Below, piece by piece: positions 1-8,464 of a stretch of DNA of 64,000 bases; the stretch's first letter is position 1, and every line of letters begins with the position of its first letter. The position numbers and the translations under genes are program-made. Location of the stretch: positions 992,001-1,056,000 of the forward strand of contig NZ_AP025480.1 in assembly GCF_024347435.1 (NCBI RefSeq), in the 5' to 3' direction. The notes under the pieces were generated by a model. It did not search any database. It saw only the letters and a list, made by a program, of their open reading frames with translations, and was not told where the DNA came from. The stretch comes from Vibrio cyclitrophicus. Lineage in GTDB: Bacteria > Pseudomonadota > Gammaproteobacteria > Enterobacterales > Vibrionaceae.

Positions 1-111
1 GATAGTCTACTTCTTGGTGAACGTATCTTTTACGATCCAGAGACTGACACACTAACCATTAAAGGCACACCACCTAACTTACGTGACCAACTGACTCGCA
101 ATAAGTCATAG
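1..111 (+). CDS. 3' end of an unidentified gene (cut by window start)
   Basis: The first 36 codons read openly from base 1 in frame 1 to a TAG stop at 109-111; the peptide contains [12 protein letters not shown] and ends in LTRNKS. I do not recognise the family from this tail. It is on the same strand as the Hpt gene that begins 106 bases later, so the two could be co-transcribed. No strong terminator separates them, although a short GC-rich AGCGACAGCA...TGCTGTCGCT inverted repeat at about 130-152, followed by TTGTTTT, could act as one. Confidence 0.6.
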   Translation, partial: DSLLLGERIFYDPETDTLTIKGTPPNLRDQLTRNKS

Positions 112-129
112 TCCTGAGTTAATGGTGAA

Positions 130-158
130 AAGCGACAGCAGGATGCTGTCGCTTGTTT
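130..158 (+). terminator. possible terminator hairpin after the partial gene
   Basis: Inverted repeat AGCGACAGCA / TGCTGTCGCT with a very short loop, followed by a T-rich stretch (TTGTTTTG). It lies between the partial gene and the Hpt gene, so the latter may have its own promoter. Confidence 0.5.
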
Positions 159-217
159 TGTGCTTGGTATTCTTAGCCAGGATAATGGCTTATCGACGAC
201 ACGCACAAGGAATATAG

Positions 218-1702
218 ATGGAACAATCAGTAGCAAAGCCCAGTCGCTTTAAAAAACCAACCACTTTCTTGGTTGTGCTCTTGGCTCTGTGGCTATTGCC
301 TTCATTGACCCTTCTGAATTTAAGCCGTTCTTACACTACTTCTCTCGCTCAAATTGAAGAACTTGGTATTCGCGTCAATGAATTGAGGCAATCGCTTTAT
401 TTCTCTGAACCGCTGCGAGTGTCTCGAATTAATGATTTAGCACTTGATGCACAACTTGTTTACTCGATCCGATTGCAGATTGAGTCTGATTTCCAACATG
501 CCTTGTTTCGCCCTGATGTAAATCAACTGCTTTACGTAGCCGATCAGTTTTTAGAGAAGTTTGACGAGTTCATTCCAATCGAAAGTCAGGTTCAAAATAT
601 TGTTGATACGGTTAAAGCAATGCGTGCAGATAATAATCTTTCTTCTGAATTAAAACCTCTGATGAACGAATTTGGTGTTGTTGTCTTTGAAGCTATGTAT
701 TCCGATAGTCAAAGCTCATCAGCCACCTATCGAGCCTTTGACTCTATTCTAAAAAAATCTTACTCATTAAAAACTGAAGAGCAAGACGCAATCCAACAAC
801 TGTTGGTGGATGCTTCAGCCTTATTAGGTGATTACGCTAAGCTCCATTATTTGGTCGATAAAATTAAGAAAAACTCGGTTAATGAGCAGATCATTAAACT
901 CGAAGCTGAATTTCATGATCGTCAATTCAACCTTTTGGTTGTGATGTTAGGCTTGAGTTTGGTCGCTATGATAGCGCTAGTCTTATTATGTGTTCGCTCA
1001 AAAATGGTCGTGCAAGAATCAGCGGAAAATTTGGGACTAGACACTGAGGACGAATCTGATAACAAAGACGTTATATCGCTTTCTGGTGAAGAAGAGCACG
1101 TGTTTCAAAAGTCTAAAGACAATGCGATTTCTCCGAGCCTCAAACAATCTAACAATAACACACACACTAAGAGAAAAGCGTCACTTAACCCACACTCAGA
1201 ACCGCAATCACAACAGAGCTCTAATCTAAAAGTTCAAAGCGCTAATCCAACAATTCCAAGTGTTAATTTAGACAAAAATGTATTAACAGCAAGTGTTACA
1301 AGCTCACAAAATCTGGAAGAAGTGTCGATGGCCGGGAAACATATCGCTAGTGTGACCGATTCAAAACCTGCGATTGATATCGAAGATATGTTAGAAACGC
1401 TCGATGGTGACGCTGAATCTGTAGAATTGCTGCTTGGAGTTTTTGTACAAGACCATACTGATGATTACACGAAGTTCAAATCTTTATTGGTTAATGATGA
1501 AACTTCTGCCGCGCGTGTTGTGCATAGCTTGAAAGGTGTGGCTGGTAGTATCAAAGCATCGAGATTAGCCATTATTGCAGCGAGCGTTGAAATGACAATG
1601 AAACAATCTAGAGCCATCAGTGAGCACGATTTAGAAGAATTAGAATTGGCAATAAAAGCTTCTGTTGACGCCGCTGTAGATTATTTAGATAGTCGGAATT
1701 AA
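218..1702 (+). CDS. Membrane-anchored Hpt-domain protein without kinase domain
   Basis: This 494-residue protein has a transmembrane segment near residues 17-35, a roughly 200-residue helical, probably periplasmic, region, a second transmembrane segment near 238-260, a low-complexity polar linker (about 265-390), and a C-terminal histidine phosphotransfer (Hpt) domain. The Hpt phospho-acceptor is His436 in VVHSLKGVAGS. This is the architecture of a hybrid sensor from which the HAMP, kinase and receiver domains are missing; I see no H-box, N/G-box or DxD receiver motif. An AAGGA ribosome site at about 208-212 supports the ATG at 218. Its phosphodonor must be encoded elsewhere. Role inferred: input to, or phosphate sink for, a phosphorelay. 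Confidence 0.75.
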   Translation: MEQSVAKPSRFKKPTTFLVVLLALWLLPSLTLLNLSRSYTTSLAQIEELGIRVNELRQSLYFSEPLRVSRINDLALDAQLVYSIRLQIESDFQHALFRPDVNQLLYVADQFLEKFDEFIPIESQVQNIVDTVKAMRADNNLSSELKPLMNEFGVVVFEAMYSDSQSSSATYRAFDSILKKSYSLKTEEQDAIQQLLVDASALLGDYAKLHYLVDKIKKNSVNEQIIKLEAEFHDRQFNLLVVMLGLSLVAMIALVLLCVRSKMVVQESAENLGLDTEDESDNKDVISLSGEEEHVFQKSKDNAISPSLKQSNNNTHTKRKASLNPHSEPQSQQSSNLKVQSANPTIPSVNLDKNVLTASVTSSQNLEEVSMAGKHIASVTDSKPAIDIEDMLETLDGDAESVELLLGVFVQDHTDDYTKFKSLLVNDETSAARVVHSLKGVAGSIKASRLAIIAASVEMTMKQSRAISEHDLEELELAIKASVDAAVDYLDSRN

Positions 1703-1778
1703 CTTTCATAGAAATTTTGACAATACTCTGACGAAGTGCTCATACAATCCGCGCCCTTAGTCTTTGTCAGAGGTTTAT

Positions 1779-2957
1779 ATGTTACTAGTGTTGAGTCGAA
1801 GTTGGATGGTATTGTTGCTTAGCATTGCGTTAAGTGGTTGTTCTCTATTAGAAGTTAAGTTAGACAGTCAGTCGACACCTCTCACTCAGCAAGAGCTAAA
1901 CGCTCGAATTATGACGCGTGAATACGCCAAGATGTTTTTTACACGAGTAGAAGGCTCCGCGGACTTGATCGCGCAATCTTACTCTGACGATGACACCCTA
2001 CATCAATCCTATGTTTTGCTTTGGAAGATCCATGCGGAGCAGGGCTTACAACAAGCGGCTTACCAAACTTCACCGATGTCAGCGTTGATTGATTCTTGGG
2101 TATTTACTGCGCAAATGAATCAATTCTATGCTCAAAGTCAAGGGGCTGATTTGTTCGAGACAAATGATGCGGTAGAAACCGCTATTTTTCTTGATCAAGA
2201 AGTAAAGAAACTCGCAAAAGGCGTATTGAGCTCGAGCGATTTCGATCAGAGCAAAGATTTCGTTGCGCAGTTTGTTGCTAGCCACCCATTTAAAGACCTC
2301 ACATTCAGAAGCACACCCGCTTACCGTGAATGGCTGAGTTACCTAGGGAAAGACGAGTCGCAAATCGTTCAGAGCTTAGGAACGATGCCAGAGGCGATGA
2401 ACGATGCGTCAGACCGTTTAAGCTTGATGGCGGATCAAACACCAAAATTGATGTCGTGGAAAGCAGAGTTAGTCGCTCTGAATAGCTCGCTAACGGGTGA
2501 AGACCTGTCTATGACGCTCGCAAGCCTTCGTCAAACATCAGCAAGCATGCAGGACTTTATTGAAAATAACCCTGAGTACATGCAAACGCTAGCTTCGATT
2601 ATGTCGACAGAAATGCAGCCGCTACTGAATGACTTGAGCGATAAGACAGACCAAAAATTAGAGAGACTAAGCGATGAACGCGTGGCACTAGAAAATATGG
2701 TGACACGAGAGAGAGAAGCTCTGATAGAGATGGTTGCGAAAGAGCGGATTGAAATTGCTGGTATTGTGGCATCAGAAAGAGAGTTGTTCACTCAAGATCT
2801 AGACCGTGTTTCTCAAGATGTGGTTGTGCTTGCAATTGATAAGCTGATGGAGTTAATCAAAGGTGTGGTTATCTACTTCATCCTGTTTATCTTAGTCGTG
2901 TTCTTTACACCTTTAGGAATCGGTTACTGGTTGGGTAAGCGAACCATAAATAAATAG
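1779..2957 (+). CDS. Lipoprotein with C-terminal coiled coil and transmembrane helix
   Basis: I chose the ATG at 1779 over an upstream TTG at 1764 because CAGAGG at about 1768-1773 gives a properly spaced ribosome site. The product is 392 residues. It begins with a lipoprotein signal ending in the lipobox LSGC (Cys21). The middle is helical with no recognised domain. Residues roughly 280-345 are a charged coiled coil with repeated R-E-x-x motifs (MVTREREAL, MVAKERIEI, IVASERELF). A hydrophobic helix near the C-terminus (IYFILFILVVFF) is followed by a basic tail. A lipid anchor plus a C-terminal membrane helix suggests a periplasmic loop held at both ends. Function unknown; a bidirectional terminator follows. 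Confidence 0.7.
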   Translation: MLLVLSRSWMVLLLSIALSGCSLLEVKLDSQSTPLTQQELNARIMTREYAKMFFTRVEGSADLIAQSYSDDDTLHQSYVLLWKIHAEQGLQQAAYQTSPMSALIDSWVFTAQMNQFYAQSQGADLFETNDAVETAIFLDQEVKKLAKGVLSSSDFDQSKDFVAQFVASHPFKDLTFRSTPAYREWLSYLGKDESQIVQSLGTMPEAMNDASDRLSLMADQTPKLMSWKAELVALNSSLTGEDLSMTLASLRQTSASMQDFIENNPEYMQTLASIMSTEMQPLLNDLSDKTDQKLERLSDERVALENMVTREREALIEMVAKERIEIAGIVASERELFTQDLDRVSQDVVVLAIDKLMELIKGVVIYFILFILVVFFTPLGIGYWLGKRTINK

Positions 2958-2985
2958 TAAACATGTAAATAGATGAATTAGAAGG

Positions 2986-3017
2986 TTAAAAAAGAGCGCT
3001 CTAGGGCGCTCTTTTTG
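2986..3017. terminator. Bidirectional terminator between lipoprotein gene and nhaC
   Basis: AGAGCGC...GCGCTCT hairpin flanked by an A-run on the left and a T-run on the right, so it can end transcripts from both the plus-strand lipoprotein gene and the minus-strand antiporter gene. Confidence 0.85.
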
Positions 3018-3068
3018 CATTTCTCTATTAACGTTTTGAGTTATGCCCTAAAGCATTAGCTCATAAAC

Positions 3069-4505
3069 TTAAGCCTGTTGCTTACTTAACTCTGTCGCCT
3101 CTTCAGCTTCAAACGCAGGTGCCGTTGGTTCACACTTATCAACGAACCAACCCATGTAAGAAGTCACGATAGTCACGATGATACAGATGAAGCTTAACCA
3201 CATGAATGGTGCGTAAGATAGTGTCGCGACACCTAGAATACTCGCCATGTAGATACCATTGTCACTCCAAGGCACCATGCCAGAGGTCAGCGTGCCACCA
3301 AACTCAGCATTACGAGATAAGTTCTTACGTTTGTAGCCTAAACGGTCGTAGTTTTTCGCACAGATTTTTGGCGTAAGGATGAGTGATACATACATTGCTG
3401 AACCGAACACGTTACCCATGAAAGCCGTACCAATTGTGCTAGTTGCTAGTGAGCCAGCGCTGTTTACTCGGCGCTCGAACACTTTAGCAATTGTCTCTAG
3501 TACGCCCACTTTATCCAGCAAGCCGCCGAAACCTAGACCAAATACGATGACCGCAACCGAACCCAGCATGGAAGACATACCGCCACGGTTAAGAATCGAA
3601 TCAATGAACTCTACGCCAGATGAGATGGAGAAAGGTGCCCAAGCAGTGTTGAATGCCGTTAGGAAGTCGATCTCTTGGATCATGACCGCCCAGATAATAC
3701 CCAGCAGAGAACCAAAACTGATGACTGGGAATGAAGGCATGCGGAAAGCCAACAAACCAAGCACAATAAGTACCGGAACGAATGAGTAAGGCGTGATGTA
3801 GAACTGAACTTCCATCGCTTTGATTACAGAATCAACTTGGCTCATGTCAACGTTACCCGCGTAGTGGAAACCAAACGCAGTAAACATGATGCCTGTAATC
3901 ACGTAGCTGATTAACGCAACTGGAAGCATGCCCTTGATGTGTTCAACTACTTCAACACCAGACATTGAAGAAGCCAAAATCACTGAATCAGAAAGCGGAG
4001 ACATTTTGTCACCGAAATAACAACCTGACAGCACTGCACCAGCAGTAATCGGTGCTGGAACACCTAGACCTTGGCCGATACCCATCATCGCTATACCTGC
4101 TGTACCTGCAGCGCCCCATGAGGTGCCGGTCGCCAGTGCAGTCAGAGAACAGATGATCATGGTCGCTAAAAGGAAGATAGAAGGGTGGATAGCTTTCAGA
4201 CCATAGTAAATGATAGTAGGTACGATCCCGCCAGAGATCCAAGTACCAACAAGAGCGCCAACGGCTAAAAGTATTAAAACCGCGCCTAAGCCATTGGATA
4301 TTCCTTTGAGTGCTGCTTTTTCTAAGTCTTTGTATTGGTGTCCAAGACGAATACCCAAAACCATGATAATGAACCAGCCAATGTACAAGGCAAGTTGGAT
4401 TGGTAGGTCAAGCTTTGCTGTAAAGGAAAAAGCAAGGGATAGAAATAGTCCTAACGCGATGAATACCTGCAATAGGTTCGGTAGACGAGTTTTACTCTGC
4501 TTCAT
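3069..4505 (-). CDS. nhaC: NhaC-family Na+/H+ antiporter
   Basis: A 478-residue integral membrane protein with about 11-12 hydrophobic segments. It has the conserved NhaC features of a Thr/Gly-rich stretch (ATGTSWGAAGTAG) and a central SGCYFGDKMSPLSD motif, and later GTLTSGMVPWSDNG. The family exchanges Na+ for protons; some members carry amino acids or dicarboxylates (malate/lactate, or putative lysine carriers). It is divergent from asd across a 509-base intergenic region; this pairing with the lysine/threonine/methionine branch-point enzyme could hint at amino-acid transport, but I recognise no lysine riboswitch there. Substrate unresolved. Confidence 0.85.
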   Translation of the reverse strand: MKQSKTRLPNLLQVFIALGLFLSLAFSFTAKLDLPIQLALYIGWFIIMVLGIRLGHQYKDLEKAALKGISNGLGAVLILLAVGALVGTWISGGIVPTIIYYGLKAIHPSIFLLATMIICSLTALATGTSWGAAGTAGIAMMGIGQGLGVPAPITAGAVLSGCYFGDKMSPLSDSVILASSMSGVEVVEHIKGMLPVALISYVITGIMFTAFGFHYAGNVDMSQVDSVIKAMEVQFYITPYSFVPVLIVLGLLAFRMPSFPVISFGSLLGIIWAVMIQEIDFLTAFNTAWAPFSISSGVEFIDSILNRGGMSSMLGSVAVIVFGLGFGGLLDKVGVLETIAKVFERRVNSAGSLATSTIGTAFMGNVFGSAMYVSLILTPKICAKNYDRLGYKRKNLSRNAEFGGTLTSGMVPWSDNGIYMASILGVATLSYAPFMWLSFICIIVTIVTSYMGWFVDKCEPTAPAFEAEEATELSKQQA

Positions 4506-5014
4506 AAAAGCCTCTTGTTATTTCGAGCATTTATAGTGCTTCGTTATAGTGTGTGGTGCAAAACGGACACTACAGTAATTAGTTTATTATATCGAAAAAA
4601 TACGTCTAAGTTGTGATATTTGACTGCTAAATAAATGTTTCGCGGTTTCATAGTCTGAAAATTTGTTAAATTCATGATTGTTACATGTTGAATTCTGTCG
4701 CACGTTGTTTTCGTTGTGTAAAATATTATTCTGGTTAACCTTTGTTAAATAGTGGTAATTACTGTTGCAAGCAGGATCTAGTTGCTCGTAAATTGAACAA
4801 TTCATATCAATAAACACATAAGTTTGGTGATAGTCGGTGTTTTATCAGTGACTAAGCGGCGGAATGAACAACAAGAGATAACTGCGTGATTCATCGCGTT
4901 CACTTAAAAGAAACGAAAAAGTTACACTTTTTGACAAAAAGCACTTGAGTTCTGTTTCTGAAAAACTTATAGATGGGGGAGAGCAATTTTTAATTTATAC
5001 ATGGAGAGTGAGCG
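4506..5014. other. Divergent nhaC/asd intergenic region
   Basis: An AT-rich 509-base region. It carries a candidate asd promoter near 4945-4973 (listed separately). I looked for, and did not recognise, a lysine-riboswitch core on either strand. A 76-codon minus-strand reading frame inside it has no recognisable family and is probably chance. Confidence 0.5.
4945..4973 (+). promoter_or_regulatory. Candidate sigma-70 promoter of asd
   Basis: TTGAGT (4945-4950) and TATAGA (4968-4973) are separated by exactly 17 bases and would start transcription near 4980, about 35 bases before the asd ATG. An alternative -35, TTGACA at 4931-4936, lacks a well-spaced -10. Confidence 0.45.
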
Positions 5015-6133
5015 ATGAGAGTAGGTCTAGTTGGTTGGCGCGGTATGGTTGGTTCTGTACTGATGCAACGTATGGTTGAAGAGAAAGATTTCGACCTAAT
5101 TGAGCCTGTTTATTACAGCACATCTCAGATTGGTATTCCTTCCCCTGTTTTAGGTGGTAAAGATGCGGGTCTACTTCAAGACGCTTTTGATATTGATAGC
5201 CTAAAACAGCTTGATGCCGTGATTACCTGTCAAGGTGGCGATTACACATCAAAAGTATACCCAGCATTGCGTCAAGCAGGTTGGAAAGGTTACTGGATTG
5301 ATGCAGCTTCTACTTTACGTATGGACGCTGATTCAATCATCACTCTTGATCCTGTTAACTTGGCTCAAATCCAACAAGGCATCCACGGTGGCACTAACAC
5401 TTTCGTTGGTGGTAACTGTACCGTGAGCTTAATGCTTATGGCTTTGGGTGGTTTATATGAGAAAGGCATGGTTGAGTGGATGAGTGCCATGACGTACCAG
5501 GCGGCATCCGGCGCTGGTGCTAAGAACATGCGCGAACTGATTTCGCAAATGGGTGTTATCAACGATAGCGTTAGCTCTGAGTTAGCTAACCCTTCAAGCT
5601 CAATTCTTGATATTGATAAAAAAGTGGCAGACACCATTCGTTCATCTTCATTCCCAACTGATCAATTTGGTGCACCTCTTGCAGGCTCGTTGATTCCTTG
5701 GATCGATGTGAAACGTGAAAATGGTCAAAGTAAAGAAGAGTGGAAAGCGGGCGTTGAAGCGAATAAGATTCTCGGCTTAGATGGTCAGCCAATCCCAATT
5801 GACGGTACTTGTGTGCGAATCGGCGCAATGCGTTGTCACGCTCAAGCACTAACAATCAAGCTTAAGCAAGACGTTCCAATGGACGAGATTGAAGAGATAA
5901 TCGCGACACACAATGATTGGGTTAAAGTGATTCCTAATGACCGTGACATTACGGCACAGGAACTAACACCAGCGAAAGTAACAGGCACGATGTCTGTACC
6001 AGTAGGTCGTCTACGTAAGATGTCTATGGGTAACGACTTCCTGAACGCATTCACTGTTGGTGACCAACTGCTGTGGGGTGCTGCAGAACCACTACGTCGT
6101 ACATTACGTATTATTCTTTCTGAGAAAGCGTAA
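5015..6133 (+). CDS. asd: Aspartate-semialdehyde dehydrogenase
   Basis: Converts aspartyl-4-phosphate to aspartate semialdehyde with NADPH, the branch point to lysine, diaminopimelate, methionine and threonine; cytoplasmic. The 372-residue product matches the E. coli-type enzyme (about 367 residues). Visible are the N-terminal nucleotide-binding GWRGMVGSV motif and the catalytic Cys135 in GGNCTVS. A GGAGAG ribosome site at about 5001-5006 fits the ATG. It is followed directly by a strong terminator, so it is probably monocistronic. Vibrios often carry a second, shorter asd elsewhere. Confidence 0.95.
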   Translation: MRVGLVGWRGMVGSVLMQRMVEEKDFDLIEPVYYSTSQIGIPSPVLGGKDAGLLQDAFDIDSLKQLDAVITCQGGDYTSKVYPALRQAGWKGYWIDAASTLRMDADSIITLDPVNLAQIQQGIHGGTNTFVGGNCTVSLMLMALGGLYEKGMVEWMSAMTYQAASGAGAKNMRELISQMGVINDSVSSELANPSSSILDIDKKVADTIRSSSFPTDQFGAPLAGSLIPWIDVKRENGQSKEEWKAGVEANKILGLDGQPIPIDGTCVRIGAMRCHAQALTIKLKQDVPMDEIEEIIATHNDWVKVIPNDRDITAQELTPAKVTGTMSVPVGRLRKMSMGNDFLNAFTVGDQLLWGAAEPLRRTLRIILSEKA

Positions 6134-6161
6134 CTGCCTCATCTCTGATAATAATTAAAGA

Positions 6162-6187
6162 AGAAGCGCCTTAAGGCGCTTTTTTTG
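6162..6187. terminator. Terminator between asd and the K+ channel gene
   Basis: AAGCGCC-TTAAGG-type hairpin (GCGCC/GGCGC) followed by seven T; it lies between convergent genes. Confidence 0.85.
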
Positions 6188-6197
6188 TATCTGATGC

Positions 6198-7043
6198 TTA
6201 GTCTGGATCTTTGGCGACGACTCGTTTGTCTGGATCTGCTAACTCACTTGCACAGTGCTTGCAATACATGGCATCCGAATCATGGCCTGCACGGTTACAG
6301 TTAGGGCACTTAACCAACTCTTTATGAGAGTTCATTTCATTGCTGAGTTCTGCGGTAATTATCCCTGTAGGCACCGCTAAAATAGAGTAACCCAATAGCA
6401 TGGTCAGTGATGCGATAGCTTTGCCAAACGCGGTTTGTGGGGTGATGTCTCCGTAACCCACCGTCGTGATTGTCACAATTGCCCAGTAGATACTTTGAGG
6501 GATACTTGTGAAGCCATTTTCAGGCCCCTCAATGACAAAAATTAGTGACCCAAAGATAGTGACGAGGATGCCAACAGTGCTGAAAAAGATAAGTATTTTT
6601 CTTCTTGCCATTAATAGCGAACGCAGCAGGATATTGGAGTCTTGTAAATAACGAACCAGCTTAAGAATTCTGAATATGCGCATGACACGTAACAGCCTGA
6701 CCACACCCATGAACGAAGCACCTGGGAAGATGATTGCAAGGTATGTTGGAAGAATGGCGAGTAGGTCAACCACTCCATAGAAGCTGGTGGCATAGGACTT
6801 AGGTTTTGGGGAGCAATAAAGCCTCAATAAGTATTCTAGTGTGAATAGTGCTGTGAAGCTGTATTCGATGTAACGTAACTGCTGTGACCATTCGGTCATC
6901 ACGCTCGGGATTGACTCTAAGATTAGCACGATCAATGAAACGACGATCGCAATGATCAGAGAGATATCAAATGCACGTCCTGCTGGAGTATGAGTACCAA
7001 AAATAATGACGTACAAATGATGCTTAAGAGGCTGACGTGACAT
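6198..7043 (-). CDS. Voltage-gated potassium channel homologue with zinc-ribbon tail
   Basis: 281 residues forming six transmembrane segments and a pore loop. S4 is seen at about residues 116-131 with regularly spaced arginines (RLLRVMRIFRILKLVR), and the K+ selectivity filter TTVGYGD is at 193-199. The family opens on depolarisation and conducts K+ as a tetramer in the inner membrane. The C-terminus carries two Cys pairs, CPNC (246-249) and CKHC (261-264), which look like a small zinc ribbon and are an unusual addition that could assemble or gate the channel. It is probably monocistronic: terminator on one side, its own upstream gap on the other. Confidence 0.88.
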   Translation of the reverse strand: MSRQPLKHHLYVIIFGTHTPAGRAFDISLIIAIVVSLIVLILESIPSVMTEWSQQLRYIEYSFTALFTLEYLLRLYCSPKPKSYATSFYGVVDLLAILPTYLAIIFPGASFMGVVRLLRVMRIFRILKLVRYLQDSNILLRSLLMARRKILIFFSTVGILVTIFGSLIFVIEGPENGFTSIPQSIYWAIVTITTVGYGDITPQTAFGKAIASLTMLLGYSILAVPTGIITAELSNEMNSHKELVKCPNCNRAGHDSDAMYCKHCASELADPDKRVVAKDPD

Positions 7044-7186
7044 AGGGTGAAGTTCACCTTTTGTTAAATGTATTAACTGTGATTATACAAGCTTCATAAT
7101 CATGAGGCGAGTGAAAGCCTAACCACTTTACTCGCCTCGTTAATATCAATGCTGAGTCCCCACAACGGCGGGTTATACCGATATTG

Positions 7187-7825
7187 TTATGCTAATCCTG
7201 GAAATAGGTTACGTAACCCGTTTGCAATGAATTCGATGCCGAGTGCTCCCAGAATCAAGCCCATGATACGGGTGATAACATTAATTCCTGTTTGACCAAG
7301 AAAGCGAACGATAACTGGCGCAGAACGGAACAGAAGCCAAGAGCAAGTCGCGAAAGCAATAATGCTAAGGCCGATTCCTACTGTATCAATCGCGGCTGGA
7401 TAGCGAGAACCATAAACAATGGTCGAACTGATTGCACCAGGGCCAGCCATTAAAGGCATCGCTAGAGGAACGACCCCAATTTGCTCTTTGCTAATGTATT
7501 CAGACTTCTCTTGCTTGTTCTGCTTATCTTCACCGAGCTTACCGCTCATCATCGAAAATGCGATGCTCAATAATAGCAAGCCGCCTGCAACTCGAAATGA
7601 GTCGAGAGAGATGCTGAACATGTCTAAAAGCAATTGTCCCGCGACAAGCGACACAATCAAGATAACGGCAACAGCAACGTTGGCTTGTAAGGCTGTCCTA
7701 TTCCTCTCTTCTGGGGGCATATGAGCAGTAAGAGAAACAAAAACAGGCATTATGCCGATTGGGTTTACGGCAGCAACAAGCCCAAGGAAGAATTGCATAA
7801 AAATTGCGAGTTCTAAACCTTGCAT
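7187..7825 (-). CDS. MarC/YhgN-family inner-membrane protein
   Basis: A 212-residue protein with six predicted membrane helices, of typical MarC family length. Characteristic parts are the N-terminal FLGLVAAVNPIGIMPVF and the central PLAMPLMAGPGAISS motif. The family was once tied to multiple antibiotic resistance but its function is not settled. It stands alone between the K+ channel gene and the long adhE upstream region; no shared operon is evident. Confidence 0.88.
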   Translation of the reverse strand: MQGLELAIFMQFFLGLVAAVNPIGIMPVFVSLTAHMPPEERNRTALQANVAVAVILIVSLVAGQLLLDMFSISLDSFRVAGGLLLLSIAFSMMSGKLGEDKQNKQEKSEYISKEQIGVVPLAMPLMAGPGAISSTIVYGSRYPAAIDTVGIGLSIIAFATCSWLLFRSAPVIVRFLGQTGINVITRIMGLILGALGIEFIANGLRNLFPGLA

Positions 7826-8162
7826 GAGAGCGATCTCCAGATAGCGTTCTTAGGATTGAGGGGTTTGATCTGTACATAGTCAGAGCGCGTAATGTAAGTG
7901 ACAATTCTAAATTTCACGAATGAAAAAAACTAACGCGAAATAGGGGATTTTTCTTAGAAAAACTAATTGAATCTCACTTTTGTACTAGCCTTGTTGCAAG
8001 CTAGTCGTTGGTGTTTCATTTTGTAATATCTTATTGAGTAAATGTTAACTGTCGCACGAAATTAATAAAAAATATGTCAGAATCTAGCCCGTGCAACGCT
8101 ATGGATATACTCTCAGTAGCACGAATACAGCTGTATACATGTAATTTAACGGACTAAAAATG

Positions 8163-8202
8163 AAAGTTTTTTACAAGTTATGACTCTATGTAAAAAAACT
8201 TT
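8163..8202. repeat. Long inverted repeat upstream of adhE
   Basis: Arms AAAGTTTTTTACA (8163-8175) and TGTAAAAAAACTTT (8189-8202) pair over 13 bases with one bulged base around a 13-base loop. It lies about 260 bases before adhE and upstream of the predicted start of transcription, so it is more likely a protein site or terminator-like hairpin than an mRNA leader element. Confidence 0.5.
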
Positions 8203-8319
8203 GTCTGTTTGCTTGTTTTTTGCGCTAACGAAAAGTGTGACTTTAATCTATATAAATCAGACTCTTAAGTTTATTTTTGCGATTGCCTTACTACTTTCTG
8301 GTTAATTATTTTTGGGTAA

Positions 8320-8361
8320 CTGATCTGGGTCAATTTTTTTCACACTGTGAAATAATATACT
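8320..8361 (+). promoter_or_regulatory. Candidate FNR-activated adhE promoter
   Basis: CTGATCTGGGTCAA (8320-8333) matches 8 of 10 fixed bases of the FNR consensus TTGAT-N4-ATCAA. A -10 element TATACT lies at 8356-8361, predicting transcription from about 8368. The FNR-like site is then centred at -41.5, the exact position of a class II FNR activator site. The palindrome TTTCACACTGTGAAA (8338-8352) sits between the site and the -10 and could bind a repressor. Confidence 0.55.
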
Positions 8362-8464
8362 CAGCCCTGAAAGCAATTTACTAAGAACGCTGTGAATTAG
8401 GGTTAAAGACAAGCAGTGAAATTAATAAAAAGTTTTTAATATTTATTATTTTAGGAGATCCACC

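Larger units (their letters stand above)
7826..8464 (+). other. Long adhE upstream region
   Basis: A 639-base noncoding, AT-rich region. The right part holds an FNR-like site, a palindrome and a -10 element (listed separately). The middle holds a long imperfect hairpin at 8163-8202. I see no convincing gene in it. Such a long leader fits the complex redox control known for adhE. Confidence 0.6.

Noticed and set aside
4587..4817. Minus-strand 76-codon reading frame upstream of nhaC
   Set aside because: No family resemblance, Asn-rich composition of AT-rich noncoding DNA, and position in a promoter region.
4506..5014. Possible lysine riboswitch between nhaC and asd
   Set aside because: This gene pair suggested one, but I could not identify the conserved lysine-riboswitch core on either strand.
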